Assembly (NCBI GenBank): GCA_024610705.1 | Contig: JANDEH010000018.1 | Span: 7,637,288-7,701,287 of the forward strand | DNA: 64,000 bases | DNA from: Tetragnatha versicolor | Taxonomy: Eukaryota; Arthropoda; Arachnida; Araneae; Tetragnathidae | Direction: 5' to 3' | Shown here: positions 32,310 through 44,060 of the stretch, in pieces | How the letters are laid out: the number at the start of each line of letters is the position of its first letter | Position numbering within the stretch: position 1 is the stretch's first letter | The notes under the pieces: model-generated | Databases searched by the model: none | The model's input: only the letters and a program-made list of their open reading frames with translations | Told to the model about the DNA's origin: nothing | Made by a program: the position numbers and the translations under genes

Positions 32310-32540
32310 TATAGTCTGTTCATTTAGAATTGGCGCCTGAAACAGGATCAAAAAGGCTAATTATAACGCCTAATAACACTCATCCCGCAACTTCAGTGAC
32401 CGATTCTTTTACAGTATTATAACTAATTATGTTTAGGCTGCCTTATCATTGGACAAGAAAACTTTTTCGATAATAATTACAATAGTAATTGCTTATAATA
32501 CATTTCGTCTCAAGCGCCAATTCTAAATGAACAGACTATA
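32310..32540. mobile_element. MITE, TATAGTCTGTTCATTTAGAA ends
   Basis: 231 bp with perfect inverted ends of 27 bp (TATAGTCTGTTCATTTAGAA followed by TTGGCGC). AT-rich interior. Confidence 0.88.
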
Positions 32541-33013
32541 GCAACAACCTCTGAAGAATTAATAGAGGAGTTGATGCGACATTTGCAAGCAAGCAAATTC
32601 AGCTTTAGCACCTCTCAAAGAATCTCTCACCTTTCAAAGAATAAGGAAAAATTGATGAAGGTAAAAGCAAGACCAGCTAGAAAGTATGGCGTGATCCTAC
32701 GTCAATCAGTGACAGGAAAGGTTGTAATTTAGTATAGTGCAGTTTTCAGGGTTCATGGCGACAGTTAGAAAAAATATAGGACATTTGCTTCAAAAATATA
32801 GGACATTTTGCTATAAAAATATAGGAAATTTGCTTCAAAAATATAGGACAATTGCTTCAAAATTATAGGACATAAGTCAGAAAAAATTCAAAACCAGTCA
32901 GATTTTTCTCATTTATAAAAATAGATGAATGGACAATGCAAATTAAAAGCTTAAAAAATATATTTATTTTAGAAATTCAAACCTTTAAAAATAAAATAAA
33001 GCTAAGATGTAAA

Positions 33014-36000
33014 TTTTTTTTTATTTCCAATGGCAGGGAATACAAAATAGTAGATGACAAATACAAAAATAGACCGAGGTCATCTTCCCAATAGCTCTCT
33101 CGCGCGCCAATATTTGGCAGTCTCGGACTCTAGGGTGCTGAGCGTCCTACATCGATGGAGATGTCTTCTGTTCATTGGCTCTTTCGAGTCGCATAATCTG
33201 CATTCAGGATGATCAAATATGTGTATACGGTCGCCTAGGCAGTAGGGTGTCCCTTATTTGGGCGTTTTTTCAAAAATTCAGGGAAACTTTTGCTCCACCC
33301 CCCAATTTTTTTCCATTTGGTACCCTAAGACTGTGTGCAAAATCTTAAATCAATCAGATAATATTAACACGTGCCCCAAACGGCCTAAAGTTAGAAAATT
33401 TTGACTTTTTTTAATTTTTTTGAAAATTTTTAAAAATATGTTTAAAAAATCCGTTTCCAAATAATAGGACTCTAACACATTTAGACAATCATATTTGACC
33501 GTTTTTCATTACTAGTTAGGCCAAAATGCCCAGTTTGTAACCTAGTCATCAATCAGAAAATCATCAAATTTGTCCATTTTATACTAAGAATAGAAGAATC
33601 AAAAGGCAGTGGTAAACGACTTAAAACCGAAAAATTCCATGGCTAAACACCATTTGTAGACCATATTGATGTGGATATAAGTTTTCTGGAGCTCAAATTA
33701 ATTATGGGTTGCTTAACTACAGACGCCATATTGGATTGCATTAAAACTGAAAAAAATTCTGGAACAAAGGTATGGGCATGTTTGATATCGGGTAATGGGT
33801 GTTTGAGGTTTTTAAAATCAATTAAGACTAATAAAATTATCGTGGAAAACTTTTTAAAGCTCTTTACGCAATTTAAGGGCCAGCATATCTCCTAATACAA
33901 GTGCAAACCATGTTTTCAGAACTATAGATATGGTAATAAATTCTAAACACATAAAACTGGCAAGAGAAATTCTGGAAACAAGTTAAAAAACAGACTCCAG
34001 TGTGTCCACGAGTATTTTATTCCATAATTTAATTGAAAAGCTGAAGTTGATACAAAATTAACCCACTCTTCATAATAATTTAGTTATACTCTCAGGGTAA
34101 GCAATTAACCATGTTAATAGACTGTTCTTCTATTTTATCATAATTTTATACATTAACATAAAAAATACCAGCCGTTCAATATATTAGTGTCATTCAAACA
34201 ATTAAACACTGTTATTTTGTCCGTGGCTGTAAGAAAAATTAAATATCAACTACAATTTTAATAACTCTTCTACTTTACCCTTAGTTTTTCTTCGCACTGT
34301 CAACCTTTCATCAGTAAACGTCCTCGAGGAAGTACTAACGTTTCGAGTAAATTTTTCGTAAAAATTGTTTACGGAATTAAATTATTTTAAAGTGTCTGAG
34401 CCTTCTTTGTGAGAATGTAGAGGTAGGAAACTTACAGAGCAAAGAATAGCTGACTCACAAAAAGACTTTAAAGAAAGAATGATTTTAAGAAACTGTTGAT
34501 AATATTTATACTTAAATAGAAAATATAAGTGTCTTAGATTTTAATGACTAATTTGTTCAATTGCAGGTATTTTTTACTTTGACGAATAAAATTATGATAA
34601 AATAGAAGAACAGTCTCTATAAACCTGGGTTACTTGTTTACCGTCTGATAGGTTAACTCAATTATTATAAAGAGCGGGTTAATCTTGTATTAACTTCAGC
34701 TTTTCAGCTAACTTACGAAATAAAATACTCGTAGACACACTGGAGTCTGTTTTTTAAATTGTTTCTCCAGAATTTCTCTTGTCAGTTTTATGTGTTTAGA
34801 ATTTATTACCATATCTATAGTTCTGAAAATGAAAACATGGTTTGTTCTTGTATTAGGAGATATGCTGGCCCTTATGATTGCGTTAAGAGCTTTAAAAAGT
34901 TGTCTAAGATAATTTTATTAGTCTTAATTGAGTTTAGAAACCTCAAAGACCTATTAACCGATATCAAACATGCCCATACCTTTTTTCCAGAATTTTTTTA
35001 GTTTTAATGCAATCCAATATGGCGTCTGTAATTAAGCAACCAATAATTAATTTGAGCTGCAGAAAATTTATATCCACATCAATATGGTCTAGAAATGGTG
35101 TTTAGCTATGGAATTTTGCGGTTTCAAGTCGTTTACCACTGTCTTTTGATTTTTCTATTCTTAGTATAAAATGGACAAATTCGATGATTTTCTGATTGAT
35201 GACTAGGTTACAAACTGGGCATTTTTGGCCTAACTAGTAATGAAAAACGGTCAAGTATGATTGTTTAAATGTGTTAGAGCCCTATTATTCGGAAACGGAT
35301 TTTTTAAACGTATTTTTAAAAATTTTCAAAAAAATTAGAAAAAAGTCAAATTTTTCAAACTTTAGGCCGTTTGGGGCACGTGTTAATATTATCTGATTGA
35401 TTTAAGATTTTGCACACAGTCTTAGGGTACCAAAAAGGAAAAAAATAGTGGGGTGGAACAAAAGTTTCCCCGACCTTCGATTTTAAGGGACACCCTACTA
35501 GGCAGTCGTGACCCACTAGGAGGCGAAAGAGGGCCACAGCATCACGTCGAGGCTTGTCTGGTATTGCCACTAACTCTGCCTCACTCCATTTCTTATTCTT
35601 TATACTCTCCTGAAGCCAAGAATAGGTTCTCATTTTCATTATGCCCTTGATGTATAGTTTTATGGACTGGTAGGAAAGTCCAAAGCAGTTTGACTGAACT
35701 AACTGAGTACCCTTTCGAGCAAGAAAGTCAGCCTGCTCGTTACCGTAAATCCCGCAATGGCTGGGAATCCACTGTATTGTATGATTACACTTTTTCCCTT
35801 CTGTACCAAAAGTCTGATGAGCTCCCGACATTGTAGAACTGAACCAGATAAGGTCCTTCCCAGTGAGTCAACAGCTTGTATTGCAGCCTGGGAATCTGAG
35901 AGTAAAACAACTCTTTCAAACTTATAGTGAATCGCCAACAGCTGTTTTAATGCAATCAATAAAGCATGTACCTCACCATCAAAGGCCGTTCTGTATTTCC

Positions 36001-36617
36001 CGGCGGATGCATAGAATGAAAAAAGATCAGAAAAAACTCCAGATCCTGCCGTCATGTTTAAGTCAGAATAGGAGCCATCAGTATACACATGTAGCCAATT
36101 GTGCTCTGGGTACTCCGTATGAATTGTTTCCAATGCAAGGGATTTCAAAATTTCAGGGGCTGTTTGATTCTTTAAAATATCATCTTTAAGGTTTAGACTT
36201 GTTACAATCCCTCCTGTCTCAATAGGGTTTTGTGGTCTTGGATTTTTCTGTACCACATCACATAATTCAAAATTTTCTCTTACAGACTGGACCTTTTGGA
36301 TAAATCCAATTTGTGTCTTTAAGTTTCTTACTTTTGGTTGGTAGTCGATCCAGAAAGAGTTTTCATTTCGTATGAGTTTTTCAAATAAGAGCAAAGCTCT
36401 TTCTTCAATGATGGATTGAATAGGCCTGTTTTTTGTTAATAATAACATAGCCTCTATCGGGGTTGACTTAACAGCTCCGGTTACAACTCTCAGGGCCTTG
36501 TTTTGTATGGTTTCTAATTTTTTCAGAGAGCTCTCGCTGCATGTAGTAATTAGTGGTTCGCAGCAATAGGTAATCAAGGGCAGGATAAAAGTTTTGTAGG
36601 TCAGATTAAGTGTCGAT
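33014..36617 (-). pseudogene. 5'-truncated LINE with RNase H (I/R1/LOA-like), broken
   Basis: On the - strand this begins in the end of a reverse transcriptase region and continues into an RNase H domain. Motifs are VYTDGS (first Asp), DGEVHALLIAL (Glu), LLSDSQAA (second Asp) and GIYGNEQADFLA (final Asp). The conserved RLLVGHDCL segment and a C-terminal Cys/His cluster (CxxC, HLHRC) end at a stop at 33080-33082. The RNase H is split between two frames near 35775. The whole is cut by the foldback at 33243-35497. An 11-bp target duplication, TAAGATGTAAA, flanks it at 33003-33013 and 36618-36628, next to an A-rich 3' tail, as target-primed insertion leaves. Only about 1.34 kb is LINE sequence. 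RNase H points to the I/R1/LOA clades by family knowledge. Confidence 0.9.
33243..35497. mobile_element. 2.25-kb foldback element, TAGGGTGTCCCT ends, 8-bp TSD
   Basis: Ends TAGGGTGTCCCTT and AAGGGACACCCTA with the target duplication CTAGGCAG at 33235-33242 and 35498-35505. The arms are about 1 kb each and diverged, for example TTAACACGTGCCCCAAACGG opposite its inverse, and TAGAAGAACAGTCT on the inner side. It interrupts the LINE reading frame inside the GHDC-L-GD codons. An 8-bp duplication fits hAT, P or Merlin; the superfamily is uncertain and no transposase is present. Confidence 0.88.
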
Positions 36618-37314
36618 TAAGATGTAAAATCTATAGCATTTTATAACACTTTCGAATGAAAAAACCAATTGAATCCTTTAATTATACAGGGTGTCCCACG
36701 AGAAGTGGCCCAACCCTTTAACTTTTGAACCCCTACAGATATAGTCATGAAAGTGGGGTCTAGGTATAGTAAAGTGACCATACCCTATCCGATGCGATGA
36801 CTTTCAACGCCCTCTAGCGGAAAATTTAGGAGTTATAATTTTTATTTTAAAAACTGTGTGAGGTATGTGAAAAAAGTCAATGACTAAGTTGTAGAGCATC
36901 ATCGATTTAGTAGGAAAAGACACCTTAAGCAGAAAAATATCTTGAATAAAATCCCTAAAACGCACGCTCAAATAGGTTGAATTTACGTAGATTTTACGTC
37001 TTAAAACGCTCCTCATGAGGCGAAAATGAGAAATTTTCAATTTAATGAACTAAGAATGCTTTTAGTCATTTACTTAAATCAGGTATGGGCAACCTTTTCG
37101 AATCCGCGGGCCGGATTCAATGATTATAATGATGTGGAGGGCCATAGAGTAGAAAGCAGGTAATAGGTAATATTTTTTAAGTAAAAAATTAGTAGTTTTA
37201 TTACATATATTTACTAAGTTTTTTCTAAAGTTAAAATTTAATCTGGACTTAAACAATATATTGATTACATACAATAATTATAATGAAGTTACATTAATCT
37301 GGACTAGAATATTA

Positions 37315-38122
37315 TCCTACTACTATTATAATTGTGAATGTTTGTCTGGATGTTTGTTACTCTTTCACGCAAAAACTACTGAATGGATTTTAATGAAACT
37401 TTACCATAATGCAGCTTATACATCAGAATAGGACATGGGCTATAATTTATAAAGAGAAAATCAGTCCTTCATTCTTTTTTTTCCCATTTTCATGCTTTTT
37501 TTCACTTATTTTTCCGTGTTTGGAAACCTGTTTTACCAGTCATACAACGAGTTAAAAATAAAACATTGTTTCAAATGAGACAGATCACTAGACTTTTTCA
37601 TTTACTAGATCTTTTATTTTAGTTTTGAACACTGGTCTTAAATTTGTTAACTTGTTCACTAGACTTACTAATTTACTAGACTTTTTACTATGGTTTCAAA
37701 TTTGTTATTTTATAAAGGCACCAAGATATTAAACATTATCAGGAACATCGGGATTGTAAAAAGTGACAAGAACACCGGGATTGGAAAATTAGCGAGAACA
37801 TCGGGATGGAAAAATTACCGGATAATAAAAATTACCGAGAACACTGGGATAGGAAATTTACCATAAAGACACCCAGAATACCGGAATATAAAAATTACCG
37901 TAAACACTGAGATAGGAAAATTACCGGGAACGTCGGGATTAGAAAAATTACCGTGACCACCGGGATAAAATTACCGGGAACACTGGGATAGGAAAGAGTC
38001 GCCTGGGATACCGGGATGATTTGTAATATTGCTAATTTACAAAATTATAAATGTATTTTAAGAAATATTTAAAAAAATAAATTTATACAACCCACCCGTG
38101 CAAGGCCGGGTATAACAGCTAG
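37315..38122 (+). mobile_element. Non-autonomous Helitron with internal minisatellite
   Basis: The 5' end is TCCTACTACTAT after an A. It is followed by the arthropod Helitron-type segment TTACTCTTTCACGCAAAAAC and ACTGAATGGATTTTAATGAA. The 3' end is CAGCTAG followed by T, preceded by a short hairpin (ACCCG and CGGGT arms around 38095-38111). There is no target duplication and insertion is between A and T, as expected for Helitrons. No Rep/helicase ORF. Confidence 0.82.
37745..38015. repeat. Minisatellite inside the Helitron
   Basis: About nine imperfect copies of a 27-32-bp unit with consensus near AAAATTACCGGGAACACCGG followed by GATAGG. Confidence 0.8.
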
Positions 38123-39354
38123 TATACAATAATTATAAAATTAGTTACATTAATCTGGACTAAAATAATATCTTGATTACATACAATAATTATAATGTTT
38201 AAGTTACCTTAATATGAGCTAAACATTATATAATTAATAATTCTGAATAATATTCAGAGCTCATTGTAAGGAAAAAATATTTCAGAACAGACTTAACAAT
38301 GAGGAAGTTGCATGATTTTTTTATTTTTTTAATCGATTCTTTTTGCAAAAATAAGCAACTACCCAAAATTTGAGGCTGATCGAGAAATTTTTTGATTGCC
38401 AAAAAAGTTAAGAAAAATCCCCTTTTTAAAAGCGTGCGAAAACGCCAATAGTTTGGATGTGACGTCATCTTACAATAGGCATTGTTGAAAAGCAATGGAG
38501 TTGATGGTATTATTGTTGACGTCATCTAGTTTAAACAATAAGCATTTTCAGTCACGTTTTTTTTCTCGACTTTTAAATTAAAATATTTAATTACCTGTAT
38601 ATTTTTTGAAAAACTGACTAGATATTTCATTTTACCATACAAAAAACCATACGGAAACACTTGTTTGTTTTTGAAAATCTGACACATGCAACTTCCTTAT
38701 TGTCATTTCATGATACAGGAAAATTAATGGAGGAGGAATTAATGTTCAGGAGGACAAATTAACTTTAAAATCATTGGGAAAGGCAGTAAAAATTGATAAT
38801 GATGTTCTGAACTTTAAATTTCATGCAAAAACTCCAATTTCCACAGTTTTTCTAATTTTTAAAATGTTCCGCGGGCCGGACCAAATGACGAGGCGGGCCG
38901 GATCCGGCCCGCGGGCCGCAGGTTGCCCATCGTTGACTTAAATCATAAAAATAAAAATTTCTCATTTTCACCTCGTGAGGGGCGTCTTAAGACGTAAAAA
39001 CTACGTGAATTCAACCTAATTGAGCTTGCGTTTTAGGGGTTTTATTCAAGATATTTTTCTGCTTAAGGTGTCTTTTCCTACTAAATCGATGATGCTCTAC
39101 AACTTAGTCATTGACTTTTTTCACATACCTCACACAGTTTTTAAAATAAAAATTATAACTCCTAAATTTTCCGCTAGAGGGCGTTGAAAGTCATCGCATC
39201 GGATAGGGCATGGTCACTTTACTATACCTAGACCCCACTTTCATGACTATATCTGTAGGGGTTCAAAAGTTAAAGGGTTGGGCCACTTCTCGTGGGACAC
39301 CCTGTATATGGTATTTAAAATTGATGCTTAACCATCACTATTGTTGATCAACAT

Positions 39355-41599
39355 CAGGGCTCCCATTGAGTTACACTTTCAGAAATAGTAGCAATAGTCT
39401 CCTCAAATATGAAAAATAGTCTCCTAAATAGTCGCCTAAATTACGAAAAATAGTCCCCCTAAATAGCCTTCCCAAATAAAATTCTCCCATTGCATAAAAA
39501 ATAGCAGTAGATTTTTCAAATAAAATAGATAAAAGCTGAAAATACTCTGAAAATTCACAAATCAAACAAAAATAGAATAATCTTTAAAGTTTAAAAAGAA
39601 AAATTATGTTCATTTTGGGTAATTAACTCACAGCACTCATAGTTGACCCTAAAAACAGGGTTGTTTTAGACACCTAGTCCGATTTTTTTAGGGGTGGATC
39701 CCCTGCCATCCCCCTTGATATCATATCTGAAACAGGTTATAATCTAACAAAATTTTTAAAAAATACTGCATTAAGCTTCAGTGATCAATCAGTAAAAATT
39801 TACAACTTAGGAAATCCTTAAGAAAAATTAGTTGAAAACACTGACTAAAATCGATAAAAACGTGATCTGAGAGGTATCAGTAGACTTATTAGGCTCCTCT
39901 GGCCACCCTTAAATTTTTCCTACAATGTAATTACAATGTGAAAACATAGCTGCCAACATTTGAAAACGTGCATCAGTAAAACTCTTCGTACGACATGAAA
40001 ACCATAATTTTGATTACGACAAATAATGTGCGCATAGACTTAATACATAAATACTTAACTTAAACCTCTATTAATTTATCAGCTCTTATCAAATTTTTAG
40101 CCCTTATCAATTTTTATTTACTTGAGGTTATTAGGTCTAGTGATAATTCACCTAAGTAATTAGTTCTGACCATAGTAAAGTTGCTTTTTCTGCAATGTAA
40201 ATACAATGGTGAAAGGAAGCCAACTTCAAGGGGTCATCCATAAATTACGTGAGGTGTTTTTTCCAAAATCTGGACCCCCCTCCCCCCTTGGTGAGATTTA
40301 GTGAGATTTTTCTTGACCCCCCCTCCCCCCACGTGAGATTTACCTACAACTTTTAAAAATTATTTTCTAAAAATTATTTGCATTTTGTGCTTCATAGCAC
40401 CTAATTAAGTTATAATTAAGTTAAAAAAAAGTTGACGTGAGATTTTAATCGACCCCCCCTCCCCCCTTGGTGAGATTTGGTGAGATTTTTCCAAACCCCT
40501 CCCCCCCTTTTTGACCTCACGTAATTTATGAATGACCCCCAATTAGGCGCCACGCCGCGCCGGTAGGAAACAATCGCGGATATAACGGAACTTTCACGAA
40601 AAATTGCTATTTTTCGGCTTTTCAAGATCGTGATTCTAACCATCGGACATGTTGCCTTTGACCACGTTAAGTAGTTTTTCCTGCATTCTAATACTGACAC
40701 GAGATGAAGCCGACTTCAACTTGGCGTTCGCGGCCGTCGAAAACAGTCGCGGAAGGAACAGAACACGCGGCACACAAAACGAAACTTTCTCGAAAAATCG
40801 CGGCTTTTTCCGCGATTTTCCAGTTTCCAAAAGCCTAGCAAAGGCAGACGACTTTAATTTGGCGAAATTCCGTAAACATTTCGGGTCGATCCATAAAACC
40901 GTAAATTTTGGTGCTAATCTGTAAATTTTACGGACAATACGTAAAACTTGGCAGCTATGTGAAAGCCATCTTCAACTATGTGCTGGAAAAACGGTACTTG
41001 CGCGAAAAATCGCTATTTTTCGACTTTTCCGCAAAATTCGATCCTAAACACCGAACGACGGCTTCTAACTTCTAACCACAATAAACTTGTTTTTTCCACA
41101 TCGCACTAACAACGCAAGAAGCCGACTTCAACTTGGCGCCCGCCGTCCATCCATCCAAGAAAGAAGTCCAGGGAAGAAAGGAATACCCCGCAAGCAACAC
41201 GAAACCCGATTGTTCGCACCCTGTTTTATTAGACTGAAAATATCCTAAAAATAGAGCATAATTGGGAAAAAACTTGCGCTTCTAAGTGCTTTTTATGATA
41301 GATTTCCGATTTTCCGTAGCTTTTTCGATGTTATCCGTAGTCCGTAGTTTAACGACGGCATCCGTAGAAACTACGGAGAATCCGTAGTAATAGACTCTGA
41401 AAATGGCGATTGATTGATTCCGATTGACGATAAAAAAAACCGGAAATAGTCGCCCAAACTAAAAAAAAGTAGCCAAAATCTCTGAAAATCCTTGAAAATA
41501 GTCGCTTTTGGCCCTTTTTAGCATAAAATAGTCGCCATAGTCGCCCAACCTTGAAAATAGTAGCAATAGTCGCCTTTTTAGTCGCCAATGGGAGCCCTG
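39355..41599. mobile_element. CAGGGCTCCCATTG-ended element, 6-bp TSD
   Basis: 2245 bp with perfect 14-bp inverted ends CAGGGCTCCCATTG and CAATGGGAGCCCTG, touching the direct repeat CAACAT at 39349-39354 and 41600-41605. Both subterminal parts carry ATAGT(C/A)GC(C/A) repeats. The interior has three copies of GCCGACTTCAACTTGGCG-type sequence, one interrupted by the MITE at 40230. hAT-like ends with a 6-bp duplication. No transposase. Confidence 0.8.
40230..40540. mobile_element. MITE, GGGGTCATCCATAAATTACG ends
   Basis: About 311 bp: GGGGTCATCCATAAATTACG TGAGGT at the left and its near-inverse ending at 40540. The C-rich runs (GACCCCCCCTCCCCCC) are repeated three times. It lies within one of the CTTCAACTTGGCG repeats of the host element. 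Confidence 0.82.
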
Positions 41600-43012
41600 C
41601 AACATAGACATACCTATTCTAATTTGTTTTTGTAAAGTAAACTTTATGCGTAATACATATTACAAAACTACAATATTATCTAATTAAACATATTTAAAAA
41701 TTTTCACATAATTAAGGATAATTGGGAAATTTTCTTGTTTAAATTTATAAGTAAATTTTTACAAACTTATACGCTTATTTTAATTGCATAAAAATTATCT
41801 TATAAAAAACTGATTATCCTTCACAAATTTATGCTATAGAAGCAATTTGGTTACCTTACTATCTTTTACATGTTTCCTTAACTAAGTATTTTATTTAAAT
41901 TTATGTTTGGAGTCAATTTCGATCTAATGATTAGGGCTAAGATTTCCCATGTAATAACATCTTCTCAGAAAACTGATATTACAGAGATCTCTTAAATTCT
42001 ACACGTTTCAAAGAACTTTGGATTGATTAAGACCATGTTTATTTTACATATTTTTACTTATTCGGTTCATTTACATATTTAAGCCTTAAATACGCTTATA
42101 TAATAATCTTTTTTTAAAAATTAATTACATATTTTTGCTACATATTCATCCATTTTTAGTTTTTTCAAAAATAATCACAAGCTGTGCCCAATTGCTTTAA
42201 AAAAACTGCAACATATTATGCGGTAACACATCTAAATTGTTGAAATCTAATTCTAAATTTAGCAATCGTAAGTTGTGAACTCGGGGCTATTAATTGGAAG
42301 GTGTCCATTTCGTGTTTCCCGTTTATTTTTACTTTTACAGGTGGATTTTTGGTACTTTTTTTCTTTCTTTACGGGGGATTAATAAAATCCTAAAAATTAC
42401 TGACTTATTCCTATAGGAACTTAAAAGCTCACAGTTTTTATTGTTTTCATAATTCAGAAAAAAATATTTGAAATTCCATAAAATCTTTCTATTTTCCCTA
42501 TTCTTAAGCTCAAATTTTGTACTTTTTATCACATATTTACCTTAAATAAATGCATATAAAGAGTTCATTAGTATAAGTTTTGAGTTTTTTATCACATAAA
42601 AATCACAGCCCCACTTATGATTATGACTGTTTATAAAATATTTTTAAATTTTCATCAACATTTTTAGCAGAATGTTTGACGTTGCTACAATTAGAAAGCG
42701 TGCAGAATCCCCCCGCATTAACAAGCTTTAAAAATATCATCGCAAATTGAGAGAGATGCGATGATGGGAGAAAATCACAGATGCAATTCTGTAAAGTTGT
42801 TTTTTAAAATCAAACTTAATATAAGAGAAGTTGTGAGCAAATGGTTTCAAATACCAAAGGGGGATCTGGGGGTCCTCCCCCAGAAATTTTTTTGGAAATT
42901 TTACTAAAAAACAGGTTTTTAACTAGTTTTGGTGCAAAATATAGGACATTGATTGAAAATATAGGAAATACAGGACAATATAGGACAACCATGAACCCTG
43001 AGTTTTGGGCTG

Positions 43013-44060
43013 GGCAGTACAGTACCCTAGCAGGGGTCCTGACATCATATTTTATAGTTTTTTTCCTTGAAAATTATGTGACTTAGAATGAGCAGCCCTC
43101 TTAGGTGTAACCCAGGGGTCCCCAACCTTTTTGAACCTAAGAGCACATACCAGAATATCGGTATAATGGCGGGCACCATTTATTTTTTCAAGATAAATTT
43201 ATAGTTGGTGGACATAGTTGATAATACACACTACATATAATGCACTAAAAATTTAATTTTAAAAATTAATTTAACATAATGAATAGGTATAATTAGTATT
43301 AATATTCTTTTGTAAAATAAGTTACTACTAAATTGCTTGCAAAACATACGAAGTATAAAAATTATTTATAAAATACATTGCATTTCACTGGCCAGCGCTT
43401 CATAATTAGGAGATTATGATGAAATTCTTGCCCGCAAGCTATCGTCAAGGTGTTCATCTGTACGTCGTGATCTATATTTTTTTATTTTATTATGTTCATT
43501 GTCGAAAATGATTCACATAAGTGTGTGGAACCAAAGAACTACTTTATTTTATATGCTGCTCTTTTTAAGATTGGAAATTTATTTCTATCAGCTATATTCC
43601 AGAATTTCTCATATCATCTGATAATATAGTTTTGAGGATAATGTCATTCTGAAGATCCAAAATTTCTATTCTCGCCTTACTTGAAGAAACTCTGAAATGT
43701 ATGTTGTTTCATTTCTAGAATTTTATGGGATAGTGGAAAACTGAAATATTTTATCGTTGGGCACAAGCAGCGGGCGCACCTAGATCAATCGACGGGCGCC
43801 ATGGTGCCCGCGGGCATAGGGTTGGGGACCCCTGGTGTAACCAGTCTCAAAATGAGTTAAAACCCTACTTTGATGGGTAGTTATTTCTAATTTTTTTTGG
43901 GGGAGGGCCCCCGAATTTTGAAATCTATTATGCAGGGTTTTCAATTGAAATTTCTGCTGCTTACAACGAGCGGTGCTCTTGAAGTGTAATCCCAAGCCTT
44001 AAAATGAATAAAACACTATTTTGAAGGGATTTGACCCCCAATTTCACTTGGGATTTGCAT
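43013..44060. repeat. Tandem copies of the hAT-associated ~150-bp module
   Basis: Outside the hAT at 43113-43834 this holds about three copies of a unit that includes CCTTGAAAATTATGTGACTT, AAAATGAGTTAAAACCCTA and GGGGGAGGGCCCCC. The same unit occurs inside the element at 57543-58412 and, more degraded, at 17730-18675. Confidence 0.65.
43113..43834. mobile_element. hAT MITE, perfect 8-bp TSD
   Basis: 722 bp with ends CAGGGGTCCCCAACC and (inverse) CAGGGGTCCCCAACC, and target duplication GTGTAACC at 43105-43112 and 43835-43842. GGGCGCCATGGTGCCCG near the right end forms a palindrome. It is inserted into a tandem module repeat. Confidence 0.93.

Larger units (their letters stand above)
37080..38935. 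mobile_element. hAT element with perfect 8-bp TSD, carrying a Helitron
   Basis: 1856 bp with ends CAGGTATGGGCAACCT and (inverse) CAACGATGGGCAACCT. Target duplication ACTTAAAT at 37072-37079 and 38936-38943. GCGGGCCGGA motifs near both ends are typical of one hAT MITE group. The interior has tandem copies of a 57-bp unit (GATTACATACAATAATTATA) around the Helitron. No transposase is present. Confidence 0.92.
36686..39304. mobile_element. Hairpin MITE, TATACAGGGTGTCCCACGAG ends, split by a hAT
   Basis: The left arm 36686-37071 and right arm 38944-39304 are near-perfect inverse copies, about 370 bp each. They share CAGGGTGTCCCACGAGAAGT and CGCCCTCTAGCGGAAAATTT; TATA flanks both ends. A hAT element sits at the hairpin apex. 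A 78-residue ORF in both arms (36804-37040 and mirror) is only the hairpin sequence. Confidence 0.9.
32747..43000. mobile_element. Outer element of a nested complex, CAGGGTTCATGG ends, 6-bp TSD
   Basis: Perfect 12-bp inverted ends CAGGGTTCATGG and CCATGAACCCTG lie 10.25 kb apart, with the direct repeat AGTTTT touching both ends (32741-32746 and 43001-43006). Removing the LINE, the 36686-39304 MITE and the 39355-41599 element leaves about 1.8 kb. Both subterminal regions carry several copies of ATATAGGACA, in the same orientation. A hAT-like element with a 6-bp duplication is plausible. The ends could be coincidental, but the touching direct repeat and shared subterminal motif argue otherwise. 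Confidence 0.65.

Noticed and set aside
36804..37040. 78-residue ORF repeated near 38940-39180
   Set aside because: It is the sequence of the hairpin MITE arms read through, with no domain.
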